The notes under the pieces are model-generated. The model did no database searches, had not been told where the DNA came from, and saw only the letters and a program-made list of their open reading frames with translations. The position numbers were made by a program, and so were the translations under genes. From Phytophthora sp. 'mugwort' (taxonomy: Eukaryota > Oomycota > Peronosporomycetes > Peronosporales > Peronosporaceae), in assembly GCA_033558025.1 (NCBI GenBank), contig JAUCEF010000017.1, forward strand, positions 2,170,001 through 2,234,000: a DNA stretch of 64,000 nucleotides, given 5' to 3'. Positions 1 through 9,095 of this stretch are shown here, one piece after another. How positions within the stretch are numbered: the stretch's first letter is position 1; the number at the start of each line of letters is the position of its first letter.

Positions 1-1524
1 GAAGGAGCGGCTGCAGGTTTCGCAGCAAATGCTGGCGTCACTTGAGACCCACGTGCAGAGTTTGAGTCGTGCAGAGGATATTCAACTGCTCATTCATAAT
101 CAACGCGATCCAGACAACATGCACTTTCAGGGCAAGGCGTTGGCGTTGCTGGATTGGCAGTGGAATAAGACGCACGCAGACCGTGCGACAGCTACTCGAC
201 GACACCCGATTAGTCTGCTGGAGCGTCGTAGCAGCATAGAGGATGGCCCATTCGCGTCACCAACTTCATCATCGGCTTCGACGACGACGTCATCTTCTTC
301 GAGACGGGGGACTGGTATGCATGCCACCTTGATGGCGTCTGTGGCTCCGTTAGACAGTCCACACACTGTTCTTACCCAGACACCGTTGAGTGCTGCGCTT
401 CACCAATATTTTGCAGATGATGAAGAGCACGATGATACAAGAGAGGAGTTCCCACGACCTCCGTCTAATGTTGAGAGCGGTGAGCCTGTTCCAACACCGC
501 AAGTATCTAACAGTCAAGAGAAGACGCCAGCTGAGGTTCTTGTGCGCGAGACGTGCAAGACAGCAGAGGGTCGGGCGCTGTTCGTAAAATGCTTGAACCG
601 GCAGCGCAGCCTCGAGACCAAAGTAAAGGATCAAGCGAGTTTTGAAGCTCTCGTAGCTTGCTTCAATGCGTTCCTGGGCGAATGTGTCCGTGAAGATGAT
701 ATCAAGGCAGCAAAAACTGCAATGATCTTGGCGGAGACGTTTTATTATCCCAAGACTCAGCAGCAAGAGGCTCGGCCAGGTTTGAATCAAGACAAACGAG
801 CCCCCAACGAGTCTCCACGAAATGGTTGTACTCACGCAGGGGACGACGACGCTGACGACTTGAGACGACGGCGGTCGTCACTGTGTGCAGACTGTAGAGA
901 TTACACCGAGCGTACAAGTGAGGAGCTGCTCCAGTATGTGGATGAAGCGCATCCTTTGCTTCACGGCGGAGGAATTGGGCGCGGTGCCACACGAACATAT
1001 CTGCAAGAGGAAGTCAAAAAGCATTCCATTTGGAAAACACCTTCGGTAAGTGGCAGGTTAAACATCTCCAGCTTCAAACCGGTCTTCTAACGTTTTACTG
1101 TTGCTTGTACACAAAATAGTTCTGGGAAAAAGCTCTTTTGTTGGCAATCGGCGAGGAGCTTCAGCGCACACCGCAGCCATGTCCTTGGGAAGAACTCCCG
1201 AGCAGTGTGCCAAAGCACGATGGTACGTCTTTATTTTTCGCCAAGTTTATGGCGAAGCAGCTACAAATAACCAGTAACGGAGCGTGGCTTCGTGTTGCGC
1301 ATGACGCGATAGGTCTACCGTCGCGCGAAGAGGCTGTGTGTCGCGTGCACAATATCGTGTTCGGCCAGCTGGGCTCGTTCACGTTGAGTATGCTCGAGTT
1401 CGAGGTACCGCTCGCGCACATCGAGTCGTTTGTGGAAACCATGTGCGATGCACATGAACTGACTGAAGACCAGCGCTTCCTGCTGCGTAAGAACTTGCAG
1501 GAAATTTTCGCGACTCTGCGGTGA
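1..1524 (+). CDS. SBF2-domain (KIAA0513-like) protein, 5'-partial, two exons
   Basis: The frame is open from base 2, so the gene starts upstream of the window. Exon 2..1045 is followed by a 74-nt intron (1046..1119, gtaag...tag) and exon 1120..1524, which keeps the frame and ends in TGA. The first ~180 residues are low complexity (Ser/Thr-rich). The C-terminal half resembles the SBF2 domain shared by KIAA0513 and myotubularin-related MTMR5/13: a conserved helical block (around EGRALFVKCLNRQR), an acidic and basic linker, then a block spanning the splice site with IWKTPSFWEKAL. No catalytic motif is visible. A membrane-traffic or signalling adaptor role is only inferred from the family. It is convergent with the acetyl-CoA acetyltransferase gene, with 157 bp between the stop codons. 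Confidence 0.75.
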
Positions 1525-1681
1525 CGGCAACGTTGTTGCGTTTCAGTCTGAAATTCAGAGATGCAGTCCATCTACAGGTTGAAGTGAGGTAACAGTGTTC
1601 TGTACAGTTGGTATTGATTACCATTCATTTGGGTGTTTAGTTGTGTGTTACGAAAGACCCTTTGCCGCTTTGTCGCCTGAT

Positions 1682-2935
1682 CTAGATCAAGCGCTCAATG
1701 ATCATGGCACCAGCGCCACCGCCACCGTTGCAGATGGATGCACAGCCGATAGTGGCATCCTTCTCCTTGAGGATGTGGATGAGCGTACCTACGATACGCG
1801 TTCCGGACATGCCAATCGGGTGGCCGATAGCGACGGCGCCGCCGTTCACATTGAGGCGGTCATGCGGGATGTTCATGAGACGCATGTTGGCCAGCCCCAC
1901 GACCGAGAAGGCCTCGTTGATCTCGTGATAGTCCACGTCACTCATCTGCAACCTGGCATGGTGAAGCGCTAGTGGGACCGCCTTGGATGGCGCAATGGTG
2001 AACTCTACCGGGTCTTGTGCCGCGTCAGCAAAGCCACGAATACGCGCCAAAGGGGTCACACCCAGCTCACGAGCTTTCGCTCCAGTCATGAGCACCATGG
2101 CAGCCGCACCGTCGTTCAGTGGCGATGCATTCGCCGCAGTAATCGTGCCGTCCTTCTTAAATGCCGTGCGCAGGGTTGAAATCTTCTCGGGCTTGGTCTT
2201 GAACATCTCCTCGTCGGTATCAAAGACCTTGGGCTGGTTACCACCTCGTCCGTGACTCTTAATGGCCACGGGCGTGATCTCCGTTTTAAAGAAACCTCGC
2301 TCACTCGCGTCGACCGCACGACGGTAGCTCTCAATGGCGTAGGCGTCTTGGTCCTCACGCGAGAAGCCAAAATCCTCGGCGCACTTTTCACCGCACATGC
2401 CCATGTGCTGATCGTTGTACGGGTCCCAGAGTCCGTCTTGAATCACACCGTCCACAAGCGTGCCGTTTCCCAGGCGGTAGCCCGCGCGCGCTTTGGGTAG
2501 GTAGTGCGGCACGTTCGTCATGCTCTCGAAGCCGCCAGCCAGCACGACCTGCTGACTACCGCTCAGGAGACTCTGTGCGCCAATTGCCAGCGCCTTCATG
2601 CCCGACGCACACACTTTGTTAACGGTCGTGCAAGGGATGAAAGTAGGGAAGCCCGCCTTGAGCACGGACTGGCGTGCCGGCGCCTGGCCAATCCCGGCGC
2701 TCACCACGTTACCCAGGAAAGCCTCCTGGATCTGCGCAGGCTCGATCCCCGCGCGCTTGACGGCCTCTGCGTTGGCGATGGCGCCCAGCTCTGGCGCGTG
2801 GAGCGGCGCGAAGGACCCGTTGAAGCACGCGATGGGCGTGCGCGCATAGCTGGCTATCACCACGTCGGTGTCGGCCACTCTCGTGCTGAAGAGGCGGCGG
2901 GTGGAAGGCGCAGCGCGACGCAGCAGCATGGCCAT
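1682..2935 (-). CDS. ACAT1: Acetyl-CoA acetyltransferase (thiolase II), mitochondrial
   Basis: Single-exon 417-aa thiolase, the usual length. It condenses two acetyl-CoA to acetoacetyl-CoA and runs the reverse thiolysis in ketone-body, isoleucine or mevalonate metabolism. Catalytic features are all present: acyl-accepting Cys109 in NKVCASGMKA, the NEAF motif at 340-343, His372 in GHPIGMSG, and Cys402 in CNGGGGAG. The N-terminus is Arg/Ser/Ala-rich without acidic residues (MAMLLRRAAPSTRRLFSTRV), a typical mitochondrial presequence. The C-terminus (ERLI) is not a peroxisomal PTS1. The start was chosen at the ATG that includes the presequence; a second ATG lies two codons on. It is divergent from PEX12, with 245 bp between the start codons. 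Confidence 0.95.
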   Translation of the reverse strand: MAMLLRRAAPSTRRLFSTRVADTDVVIASYARTPIACFNGSFAPLHAPELGAIANAEAVKRAGIEPAQIQEAFLGNVVSAGIGQAPARQSVLKAGFPTFIPCTTVNKVCASGMKALAIGAQSLLSGSQQVVLAGGFESMTNVPHYLPKARAGYRLGNGTLVDGVIQDGLWDPYNDQHMGMCGEKCAEDFGFSREDQDAYAIESYRRAVDASERGFFKTEITPVAIKSHGRGGNQPKVFDTDEEMFKTKPEKISTLRTAFKKDGTITAANASPLNDGAAAMVLMTGAKARELGVTPLARIRGFADAAQDPVEFTIAPSKAVPLALHHARLQMSDVDYHEINEAFSVVGLANMRLMNIPHDRLNVNGGAVAIGHPIGMSGTRIVGTLIHILKEKDATIGCASICNGGGGAGAMIIERLI

Positions 2936-3180
2936 GGCGATACAAGCAGCAGAGATCCTTGGAAGCCGAGGAACTGGAAGTGGCCATCGCCAGCGGTAAC
3001 GTGCCCGTCACGTCGGCATCTGCGTCAAACATTCTGATTGGATGCGTCGACTCCACCTTCAAGTTATGTGATTAATACACAAAATATTTGTTTTGATAGG
3101 CAGCTATAATGATGTCGCTTGAAGGTTGCGATAAGTAGTGCTAATTGAAGCACAGTCATTTGATCGACTGCGTCAACGCC
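2936..3180. promoter_or_regulatory. Shared 5' region between ACAT1 (-) and PEX12 (+)
   Basis: This 245-bp gap separates two divergent start codons, so it must hold both 5' UTRs and core promoters unless there are unseen non-coding exons. No clear TATA box or textbook oomycete initiator could be picked out. The PEX12 frame stays open upstream of its ATG to about 3145, so a small upstream coding exon is possible. Confidence 0.45.
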
Positions 3181-4471
3181 ATGCTTTTCCTGGAGCAGAC
3201 CCAGGGCTTCGCCGCGGAGGACGGCGCGCGCGAGGCGGCGGCCTCAGCGCCGTCGCTGTTCGAGCTGCTGATGCAGGAGCGTATGGCCGCGGGTTTCAAG
3301 CCGGCGGTGGAGTACCTGGCACATGCGCTGTGCGAGTCGTACCCGAACCTGGCGCTGACGCTGCCCGTGCGCCGCCTGGACGAGAGCTACGCGCTGCTCC
3401 GCTACTGTATTGAGAGCTACTTCCTGTCCAAGTACGACGGACTGGCTACCGAGAAGTTCTACGGCATGAAGCGCGTCATGCTTAACGCCGCAGTGGGAGC
3501 CAATGGGGCCACAGAGACGGCAACGAGTCCGTTGACGCCCCGGGCCAGGAAACTCGCGCTGTTCTTCGCTGTACGTAAGAATATAGTATTATGGGATATA
3601 GTAGCGTCAGTACCAGACACTGAGTGTACTAAGTGTCGTTGGTATTATGATGTCGGTGCAGGTGGTGGTGCCATACTTGAAGGCGAAGCTGGACGCATAC
3701 CACAAGGAGACGGCGGAGCAGCTGGCCCAGACGACGGATAGGAGGACAACTACCACCTCGGGCGATGTAGGAAGAGAGCATCGGGTGAGCGACTTCTTGC
3801 AGCGGCTTCGCAGCTTTCAGTACTTGCAGACGCTAAAGAAGGGCTTCGTGGCGACGTACCCATTCGCGCACTTTACGTACGAAGGCTCCTTCTTCGTGTA
3901 CCAGTGGTTGTATCTGTTTGGAGACACGCCGTACTTCTCACCGTTCTTGAAATTGATGAAGACGGTGCTGGCGCGAATTACTGCGGATGATGAATCCGCA
4001 TTCCGGCAGAATGAAACCACGTACCGCGAAAAGCTGATGGAGAAGTTGGGCGGTTCCGGACTGTTTGCCAGGATTCGGCGACTGACACTTCGCACGATGT
4101 GGACGACACTAGATCACTCGTATGTGCTTCTGTTGCTGGGCATCGCAGGGTACAAGTTCGTCGAGTGGATGTACTCGGAAGAGGGCGTGGCGACCAAGCT
4201 GCGACTCACTGGCACTGACGCACCGGTTCCACCGCCCCCGCTACCACCTCAATTTTCAGGTCAAGCGTTGACGCTGGCTACAATGGACCCCTCGCTTTGC
4301 CCGCTGTGCAAGAAGAAACGCGTGAATCCCGCAATGGCACCGTCAGGCTACGTGTTCTGTTACCCGTGTATCTATCGCCACGTGGAGCAGCACGGAGAGT
4401 GCCCCATTACGCAGATGAAATGTGAGCCTGCTGCTATCGTCAAAATCTACGACGATGCACGAGATCCGTAA
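3181..4471 (+). CDS. PEX12: Peroxisome assembly protein 12 (PEX12)
   Basis: Exons 3181..3570 and 3662..4471 with a 91-nt intron (gtacgt...tgcag) give 399 aa. PEX12 is one of three RING peroxins (with PEX2 and PEX10) that form the peroxisomal membrane ubiquitin-ligase channel recycling the PTS1 receptor PEX5. Visible features: the N-terminal SLFELL and FYGMKR blocks, the conserved VVPYLKAKL at the splice junction, a membrane segment around residues 283-302, a proline-rich linker (320-326), and the C-terminal RING-like domain with CPLC (343/346), SGYVFCYPC (363/366) and CPIT (377). As in other PEX12 proteins only part of the zinc ligand set is present. The ATG at 3181 aligns with the family N-terminus; the frame remains open upstream but lacks an ATG. 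Confidence 0.93.
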
Positions 4472-4656
4472 GCCAAACTATCAGTGGAGAGCTGGAAAGT
4501 TTCGTCGTAGCAGCCAGGTAAGTAGAACCAAGTACTACAGTAAGAAGCAGTCGCACATTGATATTATTATTCCTCAGCTCTTTCACCAAAAGCAGTAACT
4601 TGCAGCAAGAGCGGACAGAGTTGAGGTAAGAACGGCTACTGTCGATGTAACTCGCG

Positions 4657-6414
4657 TCAAAATGCGTCCGCAGCGGAAGGCGATGACGGCGTGCAGCTGG
4701 TCGATGCTGAATCAAGCAACTCCTTCGTGCTTTGAGCCAGTGCTTGAGGATCAGCTGGAAACGTCTTGAGGTACTCACGCCACACGGCGCCCGATCGCTT
4801 TGATAGCTGCGCCTTGGCACAGCAAAAGTGGTTCATGGTGTGTTCCAGCTCTTCCGTCGTCTCGGTCCGGAAGCGTTGCATCTCCTCGGCGATTAAGGCA
4901 CGCGTTATGAGCTCATTAGTGTGGCGAGCACGACGTTGCTGCTCTTCAAAGCTAAGTGACGGTGGCTCCACTGCGCTCATAAATCTCGAAGCTGCAGAGG
5001 AGGCTGCTGATGTAAATGACGCCACTGAAAAGCCGGACGTCCGTGAAGATGCTGGAGATTCCGATGGAGGTGGAGAGGGATTACGCTCTGGCGAGGACTC
5101 CCCCGCTACTGCGCGTTCACGCTCAAGGAGCATCTGCTTCATCGCGATGGCTTGGTGGAGCAGGTACTTGATGTTTTCAACTAGCAACAGATCGTAGATT
5201 GCAGGCTGGAACTTCTCCACTTGGCTCCATCCACTGATGGTTGCCGCTAACAGAGTCAACAAACCATGGTTATCCCTGACGACTTTCGAGTAAGCAAACA
5301 ACCCACAAGCAATACTCACTGCACTTGTCAAGAAGAGCTACAAGCGGTCCATCATTGCGTGCTTCGAAGGAGCCCGCGCCTGTCTCAGCTAATTGCCAAC
5401 CCGCAAAGATAGCGTCCAATGTGCTCACATCCTTGGCCATAGCAGCGCTCTTGTCCGCTAGTCGTTTAGTACAAGCGGCAAGCTCGCCCAGCAGTCGTGC
5501 TCGCTGTTCAACGTGCCTCTTGAACACCGAAATCTCGCTGCAACGAAGCACACAATAGAGAAAACACGTAAGTGACGAAGCCATGATGTGAATCATACAC
5601 AGACATCCAGCCGTACTTCTCTGGTGAGCTGGCAATATGCTCGCACAAAATGCGCTGCAGCCAGCGCATGTGACCGTCTCCAGCATTGTCCATCACAGCC
5701 GTCTCCGTCCTCATGGCCTCCCACGTCGCCTCATCGCCTGGTTCACCCAAGAAGCTTGCAACTGCTGCATCAGAACGCAGGTACGGCGACTGCATGATAT
5801 CATTAAGGAAACGCTGCAGTCCGCGCATGCGACTTTGCATGAAGGCAGCCGTCTTGAGCACTGCTGCCGTCGTCGTCTTCTCCGGAAGTGACGGCACCAA
5901 GAGTCCGACGTATCGTGCATGTAACACGACACGAAGCCACTCGAAATCCCGAAAACGACGGCGGACGCCCTCTTGATGAGCCTCTTGAGTCACAAGGTAC
6001 GTCGTGTGCTTCTGGAGGTACGTGCCTCTTGCTTCAGGTGCGCTCACCTTAAACACCACACGCTCCTTTACAGTCTCGACACACCAGCGCTGCCACAATA
6101 ACGTTATCTTGTGGATTTCATGACAACTTGATCGATGAGAAATGACAACGTACCTGGTGTTCTTCCAGATTAAAGGTGTTGGCATTGATTCCACAGAGTC
6201 GAACCGACCGCATAGACGCCTCAAGCGCTGCAGCCACTAGACTATCCTTCCCTGTAGCGAAGAACTGCATCACACTTAACTTGTTTTGTGCTCTTGAGGG
6301 TTAAGTCTAGAAATGAGTCGACTTACGACTTGGGATCCAAGAGTCGTCGCCAGCAGAAAAAGATCCAAGATCCAGATTTTGACACGCATCAAAGTTGAAG
6401 TAGCGGCCGGTCAT
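4657..6414 (-). CDS. PX-domain sorting nexin with BAR-like C-terminus
   Basis: Five exons on the minus strand: 6414..6327, 6251..6154, 6089..5605, 5537..5320 and 5282..4657, giving 504 aa with every junction in frame and GT-AG borders. Residues ~70-175 form a PX (phosphoinositide-binding) domain with RRFRDFEWL (105-113), PSLPEK (128-133) and RGLQRFL. The remainder is helical, with a Ser/Pro-rich stretch near the end, as in BAR-type sorting nexins of endosome-to-Golgi or plasma-membrane recycling. The last intron (5283..5319) is only 37 nt. The ATG lies 17 bp downstream of the stop of the neighbouring BED-finger gene on the same strand, and the frame is open for about 19 codons upstream, so the true N-terminus may be longer. 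Family assignment is firm; the subgroup is not. Confidence 0.82.
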
Positions 6415-6431
6415 TAATCCACAGTTGCCTT

Positions 6432-8978
6432 CTAGTTTGTACTCAGCTTTAAACGCTTTCGGGTTTGTCTTTTACCTAGTTCTCGCTCGTAAATCTCCTC
6501 TTGCAACTTCGTCAGTGACTGGAATTGCTGTGCGTGCAAGGCGCTCTCCAGCTCAAAGTACGCGAGCAACAAGCGTGCTTCTTCCATGTCTTTGGGACAA
6601 AGCACCAGATCCCTAGCGCTTCTATCGTTCAATGGGACGGCGTGCGTCGTACCCACGGTCGCAAGCCCGCCTGCAAAGGCTTCAAGAGACTTGAAGCGAC
6701 CATCCAAGAGGCGCCACGCCACGTCGAACCGAGTACCTTGTGTACATTTCTCGAGAGCGTTCCGGAGATTTTCGTTCTCTGCCACGGTGCGGCAAAGTAA
6801 CTCGTGCTCTTCACGGATAACCTCCATGTCAGCATCTTGAAGAGTTCCTCGTGATGCTCCGTCATGGGCTTCAACCACGTCGTCAAACTCGTCCGAGCTA
6901 AGCTGTGCTAACTCGTGTGGCATAACTGGAGGTAAAACATCCGTCACGACGGTAGTTCGACTGAAACGAGCGTTGGCGTTACTGGCACAAGCGACGTTCT
7001 GCTGCTTTAAGCTCACGCTGAGTTCGACCAGCGATGCGATCATGTTAACGGATGCCGTACCAAAAGACTCAGCGGCTGATTTGACTGCCCCATTGTCTCC
7101 ATGCTTGACCATGTCGCGGGCAAGTTCACTGGAGCTTAGAACGAACTGGATTAAGTTTGTCTTGGACAGAACCACCTGATTGTCGAAAGAAATATACTCA
7201 TTGGAGCTTGTTTGAGGTACTGAACTCGTGTCCACTCGAATGTGAGCCTGGAGACCAGTACTGCATTCCTCGGCCAACCTGACGATCACTATGGCTTGCT
7301 GGGAAATGGTAGCATGTTGCTCCTGCAAGACCCCGAAGACGGCATTAACGCGAGCAGTGATCCAATGCACGACTTCAAGTCCCACCCACCACGATTCAGG
7401 AATGCTCAGAGAAGCGTCTGAAGAGAGCGCGACGTCGTTGAGCAGTCCCCCTAAGTGGCCTCGAAGGAAGGCATTGTGAGCCACGAGCATATCAATTTCT
7501 TGTCCAAATACGACTGGGGTACTGGAAGCACAGTGAACCTCCGAGTCAAATTGTTCCCAATACCCTGGGAGCCTCTTCATCTCCGCCAGCACGCGAGGTT
7601 CCTTGCGAATATATTCACTCAATTGTTTTAGCGACTGGAGAAAAATTCCCTTGTCAATGGCAGCGTAAAACGTATGCAGGATGCGCTGTAGCTGGTCGAT
7701 ACAATTGGTTGTACGGTACAGCATGGAGCCGCTTGCTGCATTCTGGAAATGCTTGACGACGTCGACTAGACGCGCTGGGAAGGGAATCTCCCCCGTGGTT
7801 GTGATCCCCAGCAGCTTCTTTTTCCATTCCGGAAGCAACGCAGTGAGCACACGATCCAGCGTCCGGAACATCATAATGTCACACTTGCTGATATACTTGG
7901 GGATCGCCAGCAAATGTGCGCTTCGTAACCCTCCTATCTGATTGTAAAACTTAACACGTACATCCAGATATGAGAACTTCGAGTGCTGAGCAACAGTACA
8001 CAGCTCTAGCGAGAATGCCCACGATTCCTCCAGCAGCCTGGCCACGATACTCAGACTCGCCGCGACGCCCAACCTGACAAACTCTGCCGTCTGAGCTTCA
8101 CTGTACTCTGGACTCGCCTCTTTGTCCACTCCAAACACCTCTTTCGTCCTCTCCACGGCCCTCGCACCACTTGTCTCCCACGGCAGTCCAATCTTCTCGC
8201 CATTCCCCACCAAATCTCGGAGCAACATGGGCGCGTGGCGTCGAAAAGACGCCACTGAGGCCGCAATCTGCGCGCTCGACAACCCTCCGGCCGCCATCTC
8301 CATCACAAAGTCCACCTGCGTCATGGAATACAGCACCACGCGATAGATTGGCGGCTCAGACTGAATCACGTAGCATTTCTCGAACGTATTCGGGGGTGGA
8401 GACCACCGTGGACAAGTCGACGGCTGCTCCCCGTCGTAATTGTGGTGGGTCATGTCTTGATACACAAGCCGATCTCTCGTTTGCACTGTGGGGTGCACGG
8501 GTCCCACACCCACAGCTAAGACCGCCACGACCTCTACAATGGCCGCCTTGACGTCAAAGCAGCGTCCAAGCTGCTCCGTCTTGGGTAACAGCACTACGTC
8601 TGCTGTATGATTAGTACATTGACTACTAATACTACAATGATCTACACCAGTTGTAAGCGCGTTCTCTCGTGCATTGGTCGACGAGAAGAAGTCGCGCTTC
8701 TCGTCGTCACTACAGTGCTTGTACTTGTTCCATTGCATCGGATGTTGCAGTTGATGATGCTGCGTGTACTGGTCCGGTCGGAACGAGTCCCGGAAGAACT
8801 TAACGGTCCTCGCGCTCTTGCGCTTCTTGTCGGCGCGCTGTTCGCGTCCAAAGTGCCTACAGAATAGGCACACAGCTTCAACTACGTCCCCCGTCACCTC
8901 GTGTCGCGATACTGGAGCAATGCCGAAGCGTAACTCGTGCCCTGGCAAGTACTTGAGCGTGCGGCTCCGAGTACCCAT
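6432..8978 (-). CDS. BED-type zinc-finger, hAT-transposase-like protein (possibly domesticated)
   Basis: Uninterrupted 848-aa frame from the ATG at 8978; two further in-frame ATGs at 9032 and 9047 could add up to 23 residues. Near the N-terminus is a BED-like finger, C-x2-C ... H-x4-H (C37, C40, H74, H79). The middle (SYLDVRVKF, LAIPKY, WKKKLLGI) and the C-terminal LEAFAGGLATV block resemble a large oomycete family that I recall as hAT-transposase-like. Where that family usually has an Asp-Gly pair in the core, this protein has TTTGE (about 393-397), and the usual acidic motif after GGLATV is absent. The gene sits among conserved genes, has no visible terminal inverted repeats and has no stops, so a host-retained, probably non-transposing role is inferred. 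It shares a 117-bp region with the divergent 9096 gene. Confidence 0.7.
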   Translation of the reverse strand: MGTRSRTLKYLPGHELRFGIAPVSRHEVTGDVVEAVCLFCRHFGREQRADKKRKSARTVKFFRDSFRPDQYTQHHQLQHPMQWNKYKHCSDDEKRDFFSSTNARENALTTGVDHCSISSQCTNHTADVVLLPKTEQLGRCFDVKAAIVEVVAVLAVGVGPVHPTVQTRDRLVYQDMTHHNYDGEQPSTCPRWSPPPNTFEKCYVIQSEPPIYRVVLYSMTQVDFVMEMAAGGLSSAQIAASVASFRRHAPMLLRDLVGNGEKIGLPWETSGARAVERTKEVFGVDKEASPEYSEAQTAEFVRLGVAASLSIVARLLEESWAFSLELCTVAQHSKFSYLDVRVKFYNQIGGLRSAHLLAIPKYISKCDIMMFRTLDRVLTALLPEWKKKLLGITTTGEIPFPARLVDVVKHFQNAASGSMLYRTTNCIDQLQRILHTFYAAIDKGIFLQSLKQLSEYIRKEPRVLAEMKRLPGYWEQFDSEVHCASSTPVVFGQEIDMLVAHNAFLRGHLGGLLNDVALSSDASLSIPESWWVGLEVVHWITARVNAVFGVLQEQHATISQQAIVIVRLAEECSTGLQAHIRVDTSSVPQTSSNEYISFDNQVVLSKTNLIQFVLSSSELARDMVKHGDNGAVKSAAESFGTASVNMIASLVELSVSLKQQNVACASNANARFSRTTVVTDVLPPVMPHELAQLSSDEFDDVVEAHDGASRGTLQDADMEVIREEHELLCRTVAENENLRNALEKCTQGTRFDVAWRLLDGRFKSLEAFAGGLATVGTTHAVPLNDRSARDLVLCPKDMEEARLLLAYFELESALHAQQFQSLTKLQEEIYERELGKRQTRKRLKLSTN

Positions 8979-9095
8979 TTTCAAAATGGATACATTGTGG
9001 AAAAGGACCCATGTTTGCAATAGCGTACCCATTCGTAGCGCACCCATTTTTCCGCATCATCGCCCATTTTAGGAATACGCGCGGAGCTTCTCGAC
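8979..9095. promoter_or_regulatory. Compact bidirectional promoter with repeated CCCAT/CCCATTTT words
   Basis: Only 117 bp separate the divergent ATGs at 8978 (-) and 9096 (+). The word CCCAT, often extended to CCCATTTT, recurs about five times on the plus strand between 8974 and 9070. The last copy (TCATCGCCCATTTT, just before 9070) loosely resembles the oomycete initiator plus flanking region. Its role in start-site selection is an inference. Confidence 0.4.

Noticed and set aside
350..835. Minus-strand 161-codon frame under the SBF2 gene
   Set aside because: Shadow of the plus-strand coding exon, which has a recognised domain and correct splice sites.
2504..3037. Plus-strand 177-codon frame under the thiolase gene
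   Set aside because: Shadow of the minus-strand thiolase, which has all catalytic motifs.
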